Source: Pleurocapsa sp. MO_226.B13 (GTDB lineage Bacteria > Cyanobacteriota > Cyanobacteriia > Cyanobacteriales > Xenococcaceae). Taken from it: DNA of 19,718 nucleotides. The notes under the pieces were generated by a model that saw only the letters and a list, made by a program, of their open reading frames with translations, had not been told where the DNA came from and made no database searches. How positions within the stretch are numbered: position 1 is the first letter of the stretch; the number at the start of each line of letters is the position of its first letter. Shown here in pieces: positions 1 to 8,606 of this stretch. The translations under genes and the position numbers were made by a program. The DNA lies in contig JASJEI010000315.1 of the NCBI GenBank assembly GCA_030064795.1, positions 1 through 19,718 on the forward strand. Direction: 5' to 3'.

Positions 1-5
1 GATTC

Positions 6-69
6 CCCAAGGCTTATTTTCCCGTTATCGATTGTCATTAAGCCAAAATTATTGAAAATAAGCCTTGGG
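6..69. repeat. Inverted repeat / hairpin at left edge
   Basis: Two 15-base arms (6-20 and 55-69, cccaaggcttatttt and its complement) are perfectly inverted around a 34-base spacer. The repeat lies just beyond the decayed end of the transposase remnant. It could be a mobile-element end or an old terminator; the window edge prevents a choice. Positions 1-113 otherwise contain nothing I can recognise. Confidence 0.6.
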
Positions 70-113
70 AGGAAATCCAGTTCTGGAGGGGGTTTCAGAG
101 ATGCCGTGAAAAG

Positions 114-832
114 TCAGACCAATGATTCCACCTGTTCGAGGGCTTGAAGAATGGTAGCTAAAGCTTGAGCCTTGGCAACTGGGTCATCAAGCGTCTAAAT
201 CCAAGGCTGCTTTGAGACTTGAAGAAGTCACAATTTCAGCACTGGCTTCGGCCGCCACAGCCTCTAACTCCCGTTGGGAGAAACGGGCAATCACCGTCAA
301 GGCTTTGCGTAAACTGTGCCCCAAGAGATTATAAGTGTCTTCTACTCCCGCGGCTCCCCACAAGGGAGAAGAATCGAGAGCTCCTCTCAAGTAGCGTGGG
401 CAAAATCCTCCCTTGAGGTGAGCTATTTCTACGGTTTTTTCCATTAGCCGGCGATCAAAGCCTTTAGCAATCAAAGCCGCACGAAATCTAACTAAGGTCG
501 TCTTGCTGAATGGCCCTCGCTCGCAATCGAGGTAATCTAAAACTAATTGCCAGCGTCTGTCCATTTCTAGTTCTTCGATCACTTCATCATCTGAAATTCC
601 CATGTAGGCTTGTAAAATTGTTGCCAACGCCAACAAGCGCGGGGGGAATTGGCGATTTGCCTACTGTACTATCCTTAAAGATTGTCCCCAATTCCGTTTG
701 AAATTCTTCATCAAACAACTTGTGGCGTACTTCTCGCCAAAAAATGAATAGTTTAGCTCGGAGGATACGCTTGACGACTTTTTTTTCTTTGTTCGACAAT
801 TTAATCGGAGGATGCCATTGGGGAGGACCCAT
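114..832 (-). pseudogene. Decayed IS transposase, N-terminal part only (DUF772-type)
   Basis: A transposase remnant spread over three reading frames. It opens at the ATG at 832 (MGPPQWHPPIKLS...) and reads to about 640, where one base is missing in the run encoding PIPPA. It continues in a second frame from about 636 to 190 (LALATILQAYMG, DRRWQLVLD, RGALDSSPLWG, NLLGHSLRKAL). It shifts again near 190 and finishes as DDPVAKAQAL up to a stop at 114-116. This resembles the DUF772 N-terminal region found in IS1182/IS5-like transposases. The catalytic DDE half that should follow is absent, so the element is both frameshifted and truncated at the 3' end. No Shine-Dalgarno sequence precedes the ATG. 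The family name is from memory of the conserved motifs; the decay is seen directly. Confidence 0.82.
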
Positions 833-931
833 AGAGAAAAAACCATTATTGCAGGCTTTCAGTTTAACCGAGCGCTTCTTTTGATTTCATATTCTAGCCA
901 ATTTGTCAACTACTTCTACTGAACCGACGCT

Positions 932-3460
932 CTAGGCAAAAACTAGAGTACCGCTACTTTCCAGACTACTAGCATCGACATTTTGAAAAATAGCTAAATC
1001 TGTACCGTTAAAGCCAATCACCGCATCAGCTTCATTCTGGCTAAAGTCTAAATCGGCAACGGAAGACGCACCAATGCCTGCTACTCCAATTACATCAATG
1101 TCTAGTTCAAAATCACGAATAACCAGCGCAGATTCGGGTAACTCGGCTACTGCAATCCAGAATTGGTCTGCATCTGCACCACCACTAACTTCATTTTCTC
1201 CTGCTGCTTGGTTGAAAAAGCGATCTTCACCCTCTCCACCGAAATGAATATCTGCTCGACCTAAAATAAAGGTGTCATCGCCAGTGCTGCCATAGATACG
1301 ATTGCCTCCTTGACTGTTAGAAGCATCAATTAAGTCGTCACCACTACCCGCAAATACCAGTTCGTTACTACCTGTAATATCTAAGACATCGCCATCAACT
1401 GTACCAAAATTGGGTTCAAAGTCTGGTATTTCTGGTGGTTCGGGTGGTTCGGGTTCTTCAACAGCAGTCACCATAACTCTGGCGATTTGATAGTCAGGAA
1501 CGGTAAAATCTGCATTAGCAGCAACTAGATTGCCATTAAATTCAAAATCTAATATTCCTCCCTCACCAGGAGCAAGAAAGCCAGGATAAGGTTGAACGGT
1601 GCCATTTTCATCGATACTACTACCAAACGCCTCAAAAGTATAGAGGAGATTTTCTGGTGACTCGTCGTTGACTTCTGTTCCAGCATCCCAAGCATCTTCT
1701 CCCGTAATTATAAAGTCTGCGCCGATAAAATTTCCCGCTTCATCAAAAATTTCAATCGCTTGAGGATCGTCATTACCAATAAAGCCGTCGTTGGTGGGGA
1801 AAAGCATCGAGGCATAGCTAAAATAGCGATTTTCCTCTGGCGTACCGTTGAGGGTGACGGTAAAGGTTTCGGTTTCTCCTGGTGCTTGAATAAAGAAGAA
1901 GGGAGTTGTTATGCTGTCTAAAACTTCTTGAGGAAAAGCATTAGGATCGTCAAGCAGATCGAAAAATTCGGAATTAGTTCTAATGCTAGTAACAACCATT
2001 CCCTGAGTTCCACCATTTTCACCCGCAGGACTGGCTAGAAAGTCTCCCGCCACAATTCCTGGAGGGGGTGGTAAGCTAGGTAAATCTAATCCTAGGGCGA
2101 TCGCCTGTTGAACGGATAAAGGTAGTTGGTTAATATCTAGACCAGCAGCGACCATTTCTTCTAGTTTTCCTGGCAAGATCATCTCTTCTAGACCGACCAA
2201 ACCATCCTCAGCAAGAAATTCTAAAGATTCTGAAGCTGGTTCGCCTTGGTTAAATAAGTCAAAACTGCCATCGTGCAAACCAAACCAAAATGGCGCAAAA
2301 CCAGTACCGTTTTCTGGTGCTATGTTTTCTACGGTAACTTGTATTGTTGTTACTTCTGACGTAGGTTCTGGTTCGGGATTTGGGGTTTCATTGGTTGAAT
2401 CAATCCATTCGCCTAAAATCATGCTTAACTCCTCGGGTACGTCTTCTTGTATAAAATGAAAAGCGGGATTAACTTCGTCTCCTACTGCCTGTATTTCAAA
2501 GCCAGGAAGTGATTCAGCTAGAGATAGAACCAACTCTGGAGACGCAAAACCAGGATTGCCATAAATTAATAACTTAGGTACTTCTGTAGTTGCTAGATAG
2601 TTAGCAAACTCAACATAGTCTTCTATATTGGGTACTGGTTCGGGAGGCAATCCCCCAACTCCATCAGGATCGAGAATTGGATAGCCTGTAGCGTCTAAAA
2701 ACGGTAGCTGTCTGGGAGAAATTGCCAGTTGATCTCTAGCTTCGGGGTCTAAAAATGGTTCTCGATAAACTTCTTGTTCTGATTCACTTAGAGGATTGGC
2801 AATGCCACCAAATGCAGGATCGAACAGCCAGCCTTCGATAAAAAGATTGTTATCTATGGCATTTTCTTCTAAAAGATCGGGGTCAGACCAAAATGCTGCG
2901 ACAAATTCTTCGGGAAATGCGTCAACAACACTAACATCGGGAAAGGGAACAATAAAGCTTTCTAAAAACGCCAAGGCTTTGACATTATCGGGATTTTCTA
3001 CTGCATAGGAGAGACTAATCGGGCCACCCCAATCATGACCGATAAAAGTGACGTTTTCTAAATCTAAAGTATCAATAAATTCTCTAAATAGTGCGCCTTG
3101 ATCTTCTAGATAATTTAATGGTTCTTCTGTAGTGTCTGAAAGACCAAAATTAATCAAGTCGGGGACAATTACACGTCCTCGTTCGGCTAGTTCGGGGATA
3201 ATATCGCGCCAGAGATAAGCAGAAGTAGGCTGACCGTGAAGTAAGATTATCGGGTCGCCACTACCTTCGTCCAGATAGTGCATATCTAACCCATTAGAAA
3301 GTTCGAGAAAATTTGAGGTGTAGGGAAATCCTTCATAGGCAATTTCTCCATTATTATTCATTTCTTCGTTAGTATTTTCGTTAGAGAAAACATTGGTTTG
3401 AATTAAATTATCATTGGTTGAAATAGTGAGATTATTAGCTTGAATTGAAATTGTACCCAT
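932..3460 (-). CDS. Secreted haloalkane-dehalogenase-like hydrolase fused to spondin domain and RTX repeats
   Basis: An 842-residue three-part protein. Residues ~45-355 are an alpha/beta hydrolase closely patterned on subfamily-II haloalkane dehalogenases (DhaA/LinB): oxyanion motif HGQPTSAYLW at 75-84, nucleophile elbow GHDWGG at 141-146 (D143, W144), acid E167 in AFLES, the NLFIEG and VYREPFL cap motifs, and catalytic H335 in AFHFIQED. The usual halide-binding Asn after HG is Gln77. Residues ~372-665 are a spondin-type domain (FAPFWFGLHDGSFDLFN, YFSYASMLFPTNDGFI, DAGTEVNDE). A Pro/Glu linker (~667-680) leads to a degenerate RTX region (GSGDDLIDAS, GSTGDDTFILG, GGEGEDRFF). There is no N-terminal signal peptide, so type I export through the C-terminus is the natural inference; no T1SS genes are in the window. 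The start is supported by AAGGAG nine bases upstream. The gene stands alone. The substrate is unknown; hydrolysis of halogenated or ester compounds outside the cell is inferred. Confidence 0.9.
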   Translation of the reverse strand: MGTISIQANNLTISTNDNLIQTNVFSNENTNEEMNNNGEIAYEGFPYTSNFLELSNGLDMHYLDEGSGDPIILLHGQPTSAYLWRDIIPELAERGRVIVPDLINFGLSDTTEEPLNYLEDQGALFREFIDTLDLENVTFIGHDWGGPISLSYAVENPDNVKALAFLESFIVPFPDVSVVDAFPEEFVAAFWSDPDLLEENAIDNNLFIEGWLFDPAFGGIANPLSESEQEVYREPFLDPEARDQLAISPRQLPFLDATGYPILDPDGVGGLPPEPVPNIEDYVEFANYLATTEVPKLLIYGNPGFASPELVLSLAESLPGFEIQAVGDEVNPAFHFIQEDVPEELSMILGEWIDSTNETPNPEPEPTSEVTTIQVTVENIAPENGTGFAPFWFGLHDGSFDLFNQGEPASESLEFLAEDGLVGLEEMILPGKLEEMVAAGLDINQLPLSVQQAIALGLDLPSLPPPPGIVAGDFLASPAGENGGTQGMVVTSIRTNSEFFDLLDDPNAFPQEVLDSITTPFFFIQAPGETETFTVTLNGTPEENRYFSYASMLFPTNDGFIGNDDPQAIEIFDEAGNFIGADFIITGEDAWDAGTEVNDESPENLLYTFEAFGSSIDENGTVQPYPGFLAPGEGGILDFEFNGNLVAANADFTVPDYQIARVMVTAVEEPEPPEPPEIPDFEPNFGTVDGDVLDITGSNELVFAGSGDDLIDASNSQGGNRIYGSTGDDTFILGRADIHFGGEGEDRFFNQAAGENEVSGGADADQFWIAVAELPESALVIRDFELDIDVIGVAGIGASSVADLDFSQNEADAVIGFNGTDLAIFQNVDASSLESSGTLVFA

Positions 3461-3831
3461 AGAATTATTCTCCTTACTGAAGGCATTTGATTGGAAAAGT
3501 TTATAGAAAAAATCATTACGAGTATATTTTTATTTTGAATAGCCAAGCAGTCAGCACGAACAGTTACAAAGCTATTAAAAACCAGGAAATTTTTTTCGCG
3601 ATCGCAGATCTTTAGCTTTGTAATACCGAGCGTATATTTTTAGTATCGCTCAGATTTATGTGGGCAAACAATAACTTTTTTGTCTTTATATAATCTCTAA
3701 TTAGGTGATTACAAATACTTAGAGCAATCCTATTTGACAATTCTAATCTTGAACTATTAAATCGAGTAATAATACTTAGAAACTGTTTGTAAAGTAAATC
3801 TTAAAAACATGCAAAGTGAACGGTCGACTTG

Positions 3832-4021
3832 GTAGGTTGGGTAGAACAAGCGCGTGAAACCCAACAAAAGCTTATAGTCGTTGAGTTACTCTTCGAGAAC
3901 GCTTGCGCGTACGTGCCTTAAACGCCACTTGCTACAAGGTCGGAAACCTCACGGGGCTTATGAAGGGCGGACGCAGGTTCCGCCCACAGCCCCTCCGCAA
4001 CGCAGTGGCTCCCCAACCTAC
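3832..4021. repeat. 190-bp non-coding repeat element with terminal inverted repeats
   Basis: The ends are perfect 10-base inverted repeats: gtaggttggg at 3832-3841 and cccaacctac at 4012-4021. Inside lies a second copy of the same theme (gtgaaacccaac, 3854-3865) and a 7-base hairpin (gggcgga 3965-3971, tccgccc 3979-3985). The block is more GC-rich than its surroundings and has no open frame. The gtaggttggg/gaaacccaac theme is a familiar dispersed intergenic repeat in cyanobacteria. It looks like a REP- or MITE-type element, but no target-site duplication is obvious. Confidence 0.65.
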
Positions 4022-4140
4022 ATTTAAAAAATGATCTATCTAGCTAAATCATGAGAAATGATATTACAGCTTTTTGCAAGACTATCTGGACATCTAGCAA
4101 TTCAATAATGTAGTCAAGCAGACAAATAATCTGCGTTCTC

Positions 4141-4292
4141 GGTGCGCGATGGCGCAGCCGAGTCCTTTAGGGCGTTCCTTTGCGGAGGGCGTGTCATCTG
4201 AGGTTTCCTCAGATGTTTATACCGCCCGTCCCGCAGGTGGCGCAGGGTCGTTTATCCCTTTATACCCGAAGGGTGCGAATGGGGGCACCGCT
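4141..4292. repeat. GC-rich dispersed cyanobacterial repeat, second copy at 18511-18541
   Basis: A mosaic of short GC-rich repeat modules. It contains a perfect 9-base hairpin with a TTT loop (catctgagg 4195-4203, cctcagatg 4207-4215). The modules gggtcgtttatccc (4245-4258) and gaatgggggcaccgct (4277-4292) recur in inverted orientation at 18511-18541. An open frame through the block (4149-4343) reads like translated repeat (PLGRSFAEG) and is not taken as a gene. Confidence 0.65.
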
Positions 4293-4544
4293 GTGTTTAT
4301 CTGTGGACTCTACTATAGTTGTCTGGATCGGAAAGAACAATGAAAACCACTGTAATTGACGATTTGAACTACGATTGAGACAACTTTCGGTGACAAGTAA
4401 GCGATCGCCATCTAGTCAATGTTTTTATCTAAAATCAAAATTTCTGTCTCAAGTTTTAGTCTTTTAGAAGCCCTTATTGTGAACAAACGTTAAGATAACT
4501 GATAGTTCCTCGATTTCAGTAATCATTTATCTAACAAAAAGCCC

Positions 4545-5813
4545 GTGAAAGTCTGGAAAGTTCTCGCAACCGACACCAAACAAAAACTGACGAACTTGTT
4601 TGCAGCAGGGTTATTATTTTGGATTAGCATTACCCTGCTTTTACCAACTCTGCCTACCTACATTCAATCTATGGGTGGTACTACTCAGCAGGTGGGAATG
4701 GTTATGAGTTGTTTTGCCATCGGCTTGATTGCTTCGCGTACTTGGCTGGGAAAAGTTGCCGATCGCCGTAGTCGCAAGCTAGTTCTTTTGATTGGTGCTT
4801 TCGTAGCAGCAGCAGCCCCCGTAGGTTATGTATTAGTTAATTCTATCTTCGGATTAGCTCAGATTAGAGCTTTTCATGGTATCAGTATTGCAGCATTTAC
4901 CATCGGCTACAGTGCCTTGGTAGTCGATTTAGCTCCCCTGCAACATCGAGGTACTCTAATTGGCTACATGAACTTGGTAGTGCCAATTGGGATGTCTATG
5001 GGGCCTGCTTTGGGAGGATTTTTGCAACAGAGTGGCAGACGGTTGATCCCAAATGGTACGGGCTACGAAGTTTTGTTTTTGATTTCTACTGTCTGCGGTG
5101 TGTTGGCATTATTTTTATCCAGCCAGATTAAGGAGTCTTCTTTACCTGGAGTAGAATCTTCCTCGCCATCAGAGCGGGGTTCAGTTCAGAGAGATTTTTG
5201 GCAGCTAGCCAAAGATCCAGGCTTAATTGTACCGACTGTGGTTTTACTACTAATAGGATTGGTGTTTGGTACTTTGGTGGCTTTTTTGCCTCTGTTTATT
5301 ACAGAGTTACAGCTAGATTTCAATGTTGGCTTCTTTTACACGGTAGTGGCGATCGCTTCTTTTTCGGTACGTTTATTTGTCGGTCAAGCAAGCGATCGCT
5401 ATGGGCGCGGTTTGTTTATCAGTGGCAGTCTAGTCTGTTATATTGTCTCGATGCTCTTGCTTACCCAAGCCACAACCCCAATTATGTTTATTCTCTCGGC
5501 ACTTGCCGAAGGTTCGGGAGCGGGAATACTAATCCCTTTGGTATTGGCATTAATCAGCGATCGCTCCTACGCTAATGAAAGGGGTAAGGTTTTTGCTCTT
5601 TGTATGGGGGGTTTTGATGTTGGTATTGCTATGGGTGGATTAATTCTCGGTTCTCTTTCCTATATTTTAGGTGGCTACCGAGGCATTTTTTCTCTAGCAG
5701 CTATTTTGGCAGGGGTGGCTTTAGTCATCTTTGTTACCCAAGCAGGTAAAAACCTGCGTCATTCCCTATTTTTTGCCCTAGGCAAGACTACTGATTCATA
5801 TGCAGTCAAGTAA
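4545..5813 (+). CDS. MFS family transporter, probable drug or metabolite exporter
   Basis: A 422-residue integral inner-membrane protein of the major facilitator superfamily. It has about 12 hydrophobic segments in two halves. The MFS motif A between TM2 and TM3 is visible as GKVADRRSRK (near residues 69-78), and its second-half counterpart is GQASDRYGRG (near 279-288). A hydrophilic central loop around residues 195-220 (SSLPGVESSSPSERGS) separates the halves. The substrate cannot be read from sequence; the overall pattern resembles the proton-coupled efflux branch. The start is a GTG at 4545, the first start codon ahead of the hydrophobic core, with no strong Shine-Dalgarno sequence. The gene ends only six bases before the convergent hyuA-type gene, with no terminator hairpin between them. 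A functional link to that neighbour is possible but unproven. Confidence 0.88.
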   Translation: MKVWKVLATDTKQKLTNLFAAGLLFWISITLLLPTLPTYIQSMGGTTQQVGMVMSCFAIGLIASRTWLGKVADRRSRKLVLLIGAFVAAAAPVGYVLVNSIFGLAQIRAFHGISIAAFTIGYSALVVDLAPLQHRGTLIGYMNLVVPIGMSMGPALGGFLQQSGRRLIPNGTGYEVLFLISTVCGVLALFLSSQIKESSLPGVESSSPSERGSVQRDFWQLAKDPGLIVPTVVLLLIGLVFGTLVAFLPLFITELQLDFNVGFFYTVVAIASFSVRLFVGQASDRYGRGLFISGSLVCYIVSMLLLTQATTPIMFILSALAEGSGAGILIPLVLALISDRSYANERGKVFALCMGGFDVGIAMGGLILGSLSYILGGYRGIFSLAAILAGVALVIFVTQAGKNLRHSLFFALGKTTDSYAVK

Positions 5814-5819
5814 ATAAAT

Positions 5820-7853
5820 TTAACCGCGTTCTAAAATTAAATCCAAGCGATCGCTGATTATTCCTTGCCACCCTGGTTCGATAATATTTGTACCTGTGGG
5901 TTCGATAATAATTGCAGGAGAATTAATTTTATCTCCTGGTTGTAGGGTTTCTCGTTGATAAACTGGAGTATCGTGCCAAGCATCGGCGGTATAGATTTGG
6001 ACGGTGGAAATTGGTTGGGGAGGGTTATTGTTTTGTCGTCGGGCAATCTTTTCTGGCGGGATGTAGGTAGGACAAATTAACTCAATCGAAATGGTTTCGA
6101 CGACTAAATCTTTTTTGGCAAAGGCAAAGCCATAACGTTGTCGATACTCAGCTTCAAACTGCGATCGCATTTCTGCCACGCTAGCAAAATCTACCAGCAA
6201 ACTTGAGTCTGTCCCCATATATTTAAGATGCACTTTTTCCAGAATGGTAATGTTTTCGGGGTTGGTTTGTTGTTGGGCTAATTCGGTTTCTGCTTGGGTA
6301 ATTAATTGCTCGAAAGCCTGTTGCAACTCGGTAATTAAATCAGCCCCCAGTTCGACTTCAATCGATTTTTCTTTGATAATTCTGATATCTGCCAAACCAA
6401 TGCCATAAGCCGATAGTACTCCCGCATAGGGATGAATAAAAATCCTTTTAATCCCCAATACATCGGCAATTAGACAGGCGTGTTGCCCTCCCGCACCCCC
6501 AAAACAACAGAGGGTATAGTTGCTTACGTCATAACCCTTTTGCAGAGATATTTTTTTAATCGCATTAGCCATATTCTCCACGGCGATCGCCAAGAAACCA
6601 GAGGCTATTTGTTCCAGGGTTTTGCCGTCCTGAATGCGAGCTGCTAAAGCCTGAAACTCCTGTTTAACTATCTCTTTATCTAAAGGTGCATCGGCATTAA
6701 TTCCAAATACCTGGGGGAAAAACTCAGGCTGGAGTTTACCCACCATCACGTTACAGTCAGTAACCGTTAAATCCCCACCTCGTCCATAACTTGCAGGGCC
6801 GGGATTAGCCCCCGCCGATTCTGGGCCGACTCGATAACGACTACCATCAAAATATAAGATCGAGCCTCCCCCCGCAGCTACAGTGTGAATGGAGATCATC
6901 GGCGATCGCAATCTGACTCCAGCAATTTCGGTTTCCAGACTGCGTTCGTATTCTCCTGCGTAGTGACTGACATCGGTAGACGTACCACCCATATCAAAAC
7001 CAATAATCCGATTAAAGCCAGCTATTGCCGAGGTTTTAACCGCCCCTACTACACCCCCCGCAGGGCCAGAAAGAATGCTATCTTTACCTTGAAATAAGTC
7101 TGCATCCACCAGTCCACCATTGGACTGCATAAACATCAGTTGGGTAGATTGTCGATCGCCTAAATTACTACTTAATTGGTCTACATAGCGACGCAAAATA
7201 GGAGAAAGATAGGCATCAACTACGGTAGTATCGCCTCGACTCACAAATTTAATTAGCGGACTAACCCGATGGGAAATAGAGATCTGAGTAAAGCCAATTT
7301 CGCGGGCGATGTCGGCTACTTGTAATTCATGATGGGGATAACGATAACCGTGCATCAAAACAATGGCACAACTGCGTATTCCTACGTCGTATGCAGCCTG
7401 TAAATCTTGTTTGGTTTGAGCCAGATCCACGGGAATTAATTCCTTGCCTTGAGCGTCTAACCGCTCTACTATTTCTATCACCCGTTCGTAGAGCATTTCG
7501 GGCAAAATAATCTCCAAGGCAAAAATATCGGGACGGTTTTGGTAGCCAATTCGCAAAGCATCTTTGAAACCTTTGGTAATAGCTAAAACCAGACGATCGC
7601 CTTTTCTTTCCAATAAGGCATTGGTAGCTACCGTCGTCCCCATTTTGATTGCTTCGATTTGCTCTGTTGGAATGGGCCGATCTGGCTCAATTCCCATTAC
7701 TTCCCGAATTCCCTGAATGGGGGCATCTGTGTATTGTTCGGGATTTTCTGACAGTAGTTTGTGAACTAAGATTTCGCCCCTGGGAGTTCGCGCCACAATA
7801 TCGGTAAATGTACCACCGCGATCGAGCCAAAATTGCCAACGAGAAGAAGTCAT
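5820..7853 (-). CDS. Hydantoinase/5-oxoprolinase family protein, HyuA-type subunit
   Basis: A 677-residue protein covering the whole HyuA half of the ATP-dependent hydantoinase/5-oxoprolinase family. It has the N-terminal nucleotide-binding segment DRGGTFTDIV, the conserved KMGTTVATNALLERKG, the ASKHA-like phosphate loop GFDMGGTSTDVS, then AAGGGSI, GPASYGRGGDLTVTDCN, and GGAGGQHACLIAD. It ends at EPGWQGIISDRLDLILERG, where fused cyanobacterial and eukaryotic oxoprolinases (about 1,200 residues or more) pass into the HyuB half. Family members use ATP to open cyclic imides such as 5-oxoproline or hydantoins. No hyuB lies downstream; the convergent MFS gene begins six bases away. The ATG at 7853 is preferred over an in-frame TTG at 7868 because it begins just before the conserved core. 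It lies 30 bases downstream of the OmpA-like gene on the same strand and may be co-transcribed. Confidence 0.9.
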   Translation of the reverse strand: MTSSRWQFWLDRGGTFTDIVARTPRGEILVHKLLSENPEQYTDAPIQGIREVMGIEPDRPIPTEQIEAIKMGTTVATNALLERKGDRLVLAITKGFKDALRIGYQNRPDIFALEIILPEMLYERVIEIVERLDAQGKELIPVDLAQTKQDLQAAYDVGIRSCAIVLMHGYRYPHHELQVADIAREIGFTQISISHRVSPLIKFVSRGDTTVVDAYLSPILRRYVDQLSSNLGDRQSTQLMFMQSNGGLVDADLFQGKDSILSGPAGGVVGAVKTSAIAGFNRIIGFDMGGTSTDVSHYAGEYERSLETEIAGVRLRSPMISIHTVAAGGGSILYFDGSRYRVGPESAGANPGPASYGRGGDLTVTDCNVMVGKLQPEFFPQVFGINADAPLDKEIVKQEFQALAARIQDGKTLEQIASGFLAIAVENMANAIKKISLQKGYDVSNYTLCCFGGAGGQHACLIADVLGIKRIFIHPYAGVLSAYGIGLADIRIIKEKSIEVELGADLITELQQAFEQLITQAETELAQQQTNPENITILEKVHLKYMGTDSSLLVDFASVAEMRSQFEAEYRQRYGFAFAKKDLVVETISIELICPTYIPPEKIARRQNNNPPQPISTVQIYTADAWHDTPVYQRETLQPGDKINSPAIIIEPTGTNIIEPGWQGIISDRLDLILERG

Positions 7854-7883
7854 GAGCAGATTATACAAGTAGTCTTACTATTA

Positions 7884-8591
7884 TCATTGATTTTTCACAA
7901 CTACTTCTACGCGACGATTTTTTTGTCTTCCAGTTGGATCGTCCGAACCATCAGATTTGGTATTGGCTGCAATTGGTTGACTTTCGCCGAAACCTTGAGC
8001 GTTGAGACGGCTGCGATCGATGTCAAACTGAGTAATTAAAGCATTTTTAACTGCATCGGCGCGTTGTTCTGAGAGTTGTTGATTGTAAGCATCACTGCCT
8101 TTGCTATCAGTGTGACCAGCAATATCGACGGGAGCATTCTGATAGTAGTCGATCAATTTACTAACTTTTTCCAGAGTAGGTTGAGCATCGGCTCTCAAAT
8201 CGTATCGATCGAAGTCAAATAGAATGCTTTCTGGCAGATTAATTTGTAGTCCTTCGCTGGTTTGTTGAGCATCGAGATCGGAAATAATTTGTTGTATTTG
8301 CGCTTGAGAAACAGCTACTTGTTGACTTTGTGCCTGAGAATTTACTCCTCCTGCCTGGGAACCACTTGCAGCAGAGATCGGATTACTATTGATTTCCGAC
8401 TGCACGATCGCAGCTAGTTCTATTTGAGAAGGTTCAAGACGATTAGAGGAAGTAGTTTCGATATAGAGGCGTTGTTGTAATTGCTCGCTTTCTTCTGTAG
8501 TCGCTTCGGTAGTGTTAGCTTGCTGCTGTTGACAGCCTGATAATAGTAAAGAAAATAATAGGCTAGTTAAAATTGCTGGTTTAGTGTTCAT
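7884..8591 (-). CDS. OmpA-family lipoprotein
   Basis: A 235-residue envelope protein. The N-terminus is a lipoprotein signal (hydrophobic LLFSLLLSGC, lipobox cysteine at residue 20). Residues ~21-110 are a Gln/Ser/Thr-rich spacer (QQQQANTTEATTEES). Residues ~120-233 form an OmpA-like peptidoglycan-binding domain, with ILFDFDRYDLR, IAGHTDSKGSDAYN, LSEQRADAV, GFGESQPIAANT and the terminal GRQKNRRVEVVV that carries the diaminopimelate-contacting Arg. It should anchor to a membrane and hold peptidoglycan non-covalently. It starts at an ATG with no clear Shine-Dalgarno sequence, 15 bases after the stop of the disrupted repeat-protein gene. The two presumably formed one operon, so its promoter may have been lost or replaced by the rearrangement at 9625. 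Confidence 0.9.
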   Translation of the reverse strand: MNTKPAILTSLLFSLLLSGCQQQQANTTEATTEESEQLQQRLYIETTSSNRLEPSQIELAAIVQSEINSNPISAASGSQAGGVNSQAQSQQVAVSQAQIQQIISDLDAQQTSEGLQINLPESILFDFDRYDLRADAQPTLEKVSKLIDYYQNAPVDIAGHTDSKGSDAYNQQLSEQRADAVKNALITQFDIDRSRLNAQGFGESQPIAANTKSDGSDDPTGRQKNRRVEVVVKNQ

Positions 8592-8606
8592 CTGGTTATA
8601 GCAATC

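Larger units (their letters stand above)
3461..4544. other. Gene-poor spacer of 1.08 kb between divergent genes
   Basis: Lies between the start of the hydrolase fusion (minus) and the MFS transporter (plus), so it should hold both promoters. The flanks (3461-3830 and 4345-4544) are AT-rich with no convincing coding frame, tRNA or riboswitch. The middle holds two GC-rich repeat blocks, described separately (3832-4021 and 4141-4292). I could not place promoter boxes with confidence. Confidence 0.6.

Noticed and set aside
4149..4343. 64-codon open frame starting MAQPSPLGRSFAEG
   Set aside because: It is read-through of GC-rich dispersed repeat modules, part of which recurs in inverted orientation at 18511-18541. 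It has no ribosome binding site.
4385..4402. ggtgacaagtaag resembling the terminal repeat of the element at 19429-19718
   Set aside because: The match is short and imperfect and has no partner arm nearby.
7854..7868. TTG at 7868 as the start of the HyuA-type protein
   Set aside because: An ATG five codons later begins just before the conserved core, and the TTG has no Shine-Dalgarno support.
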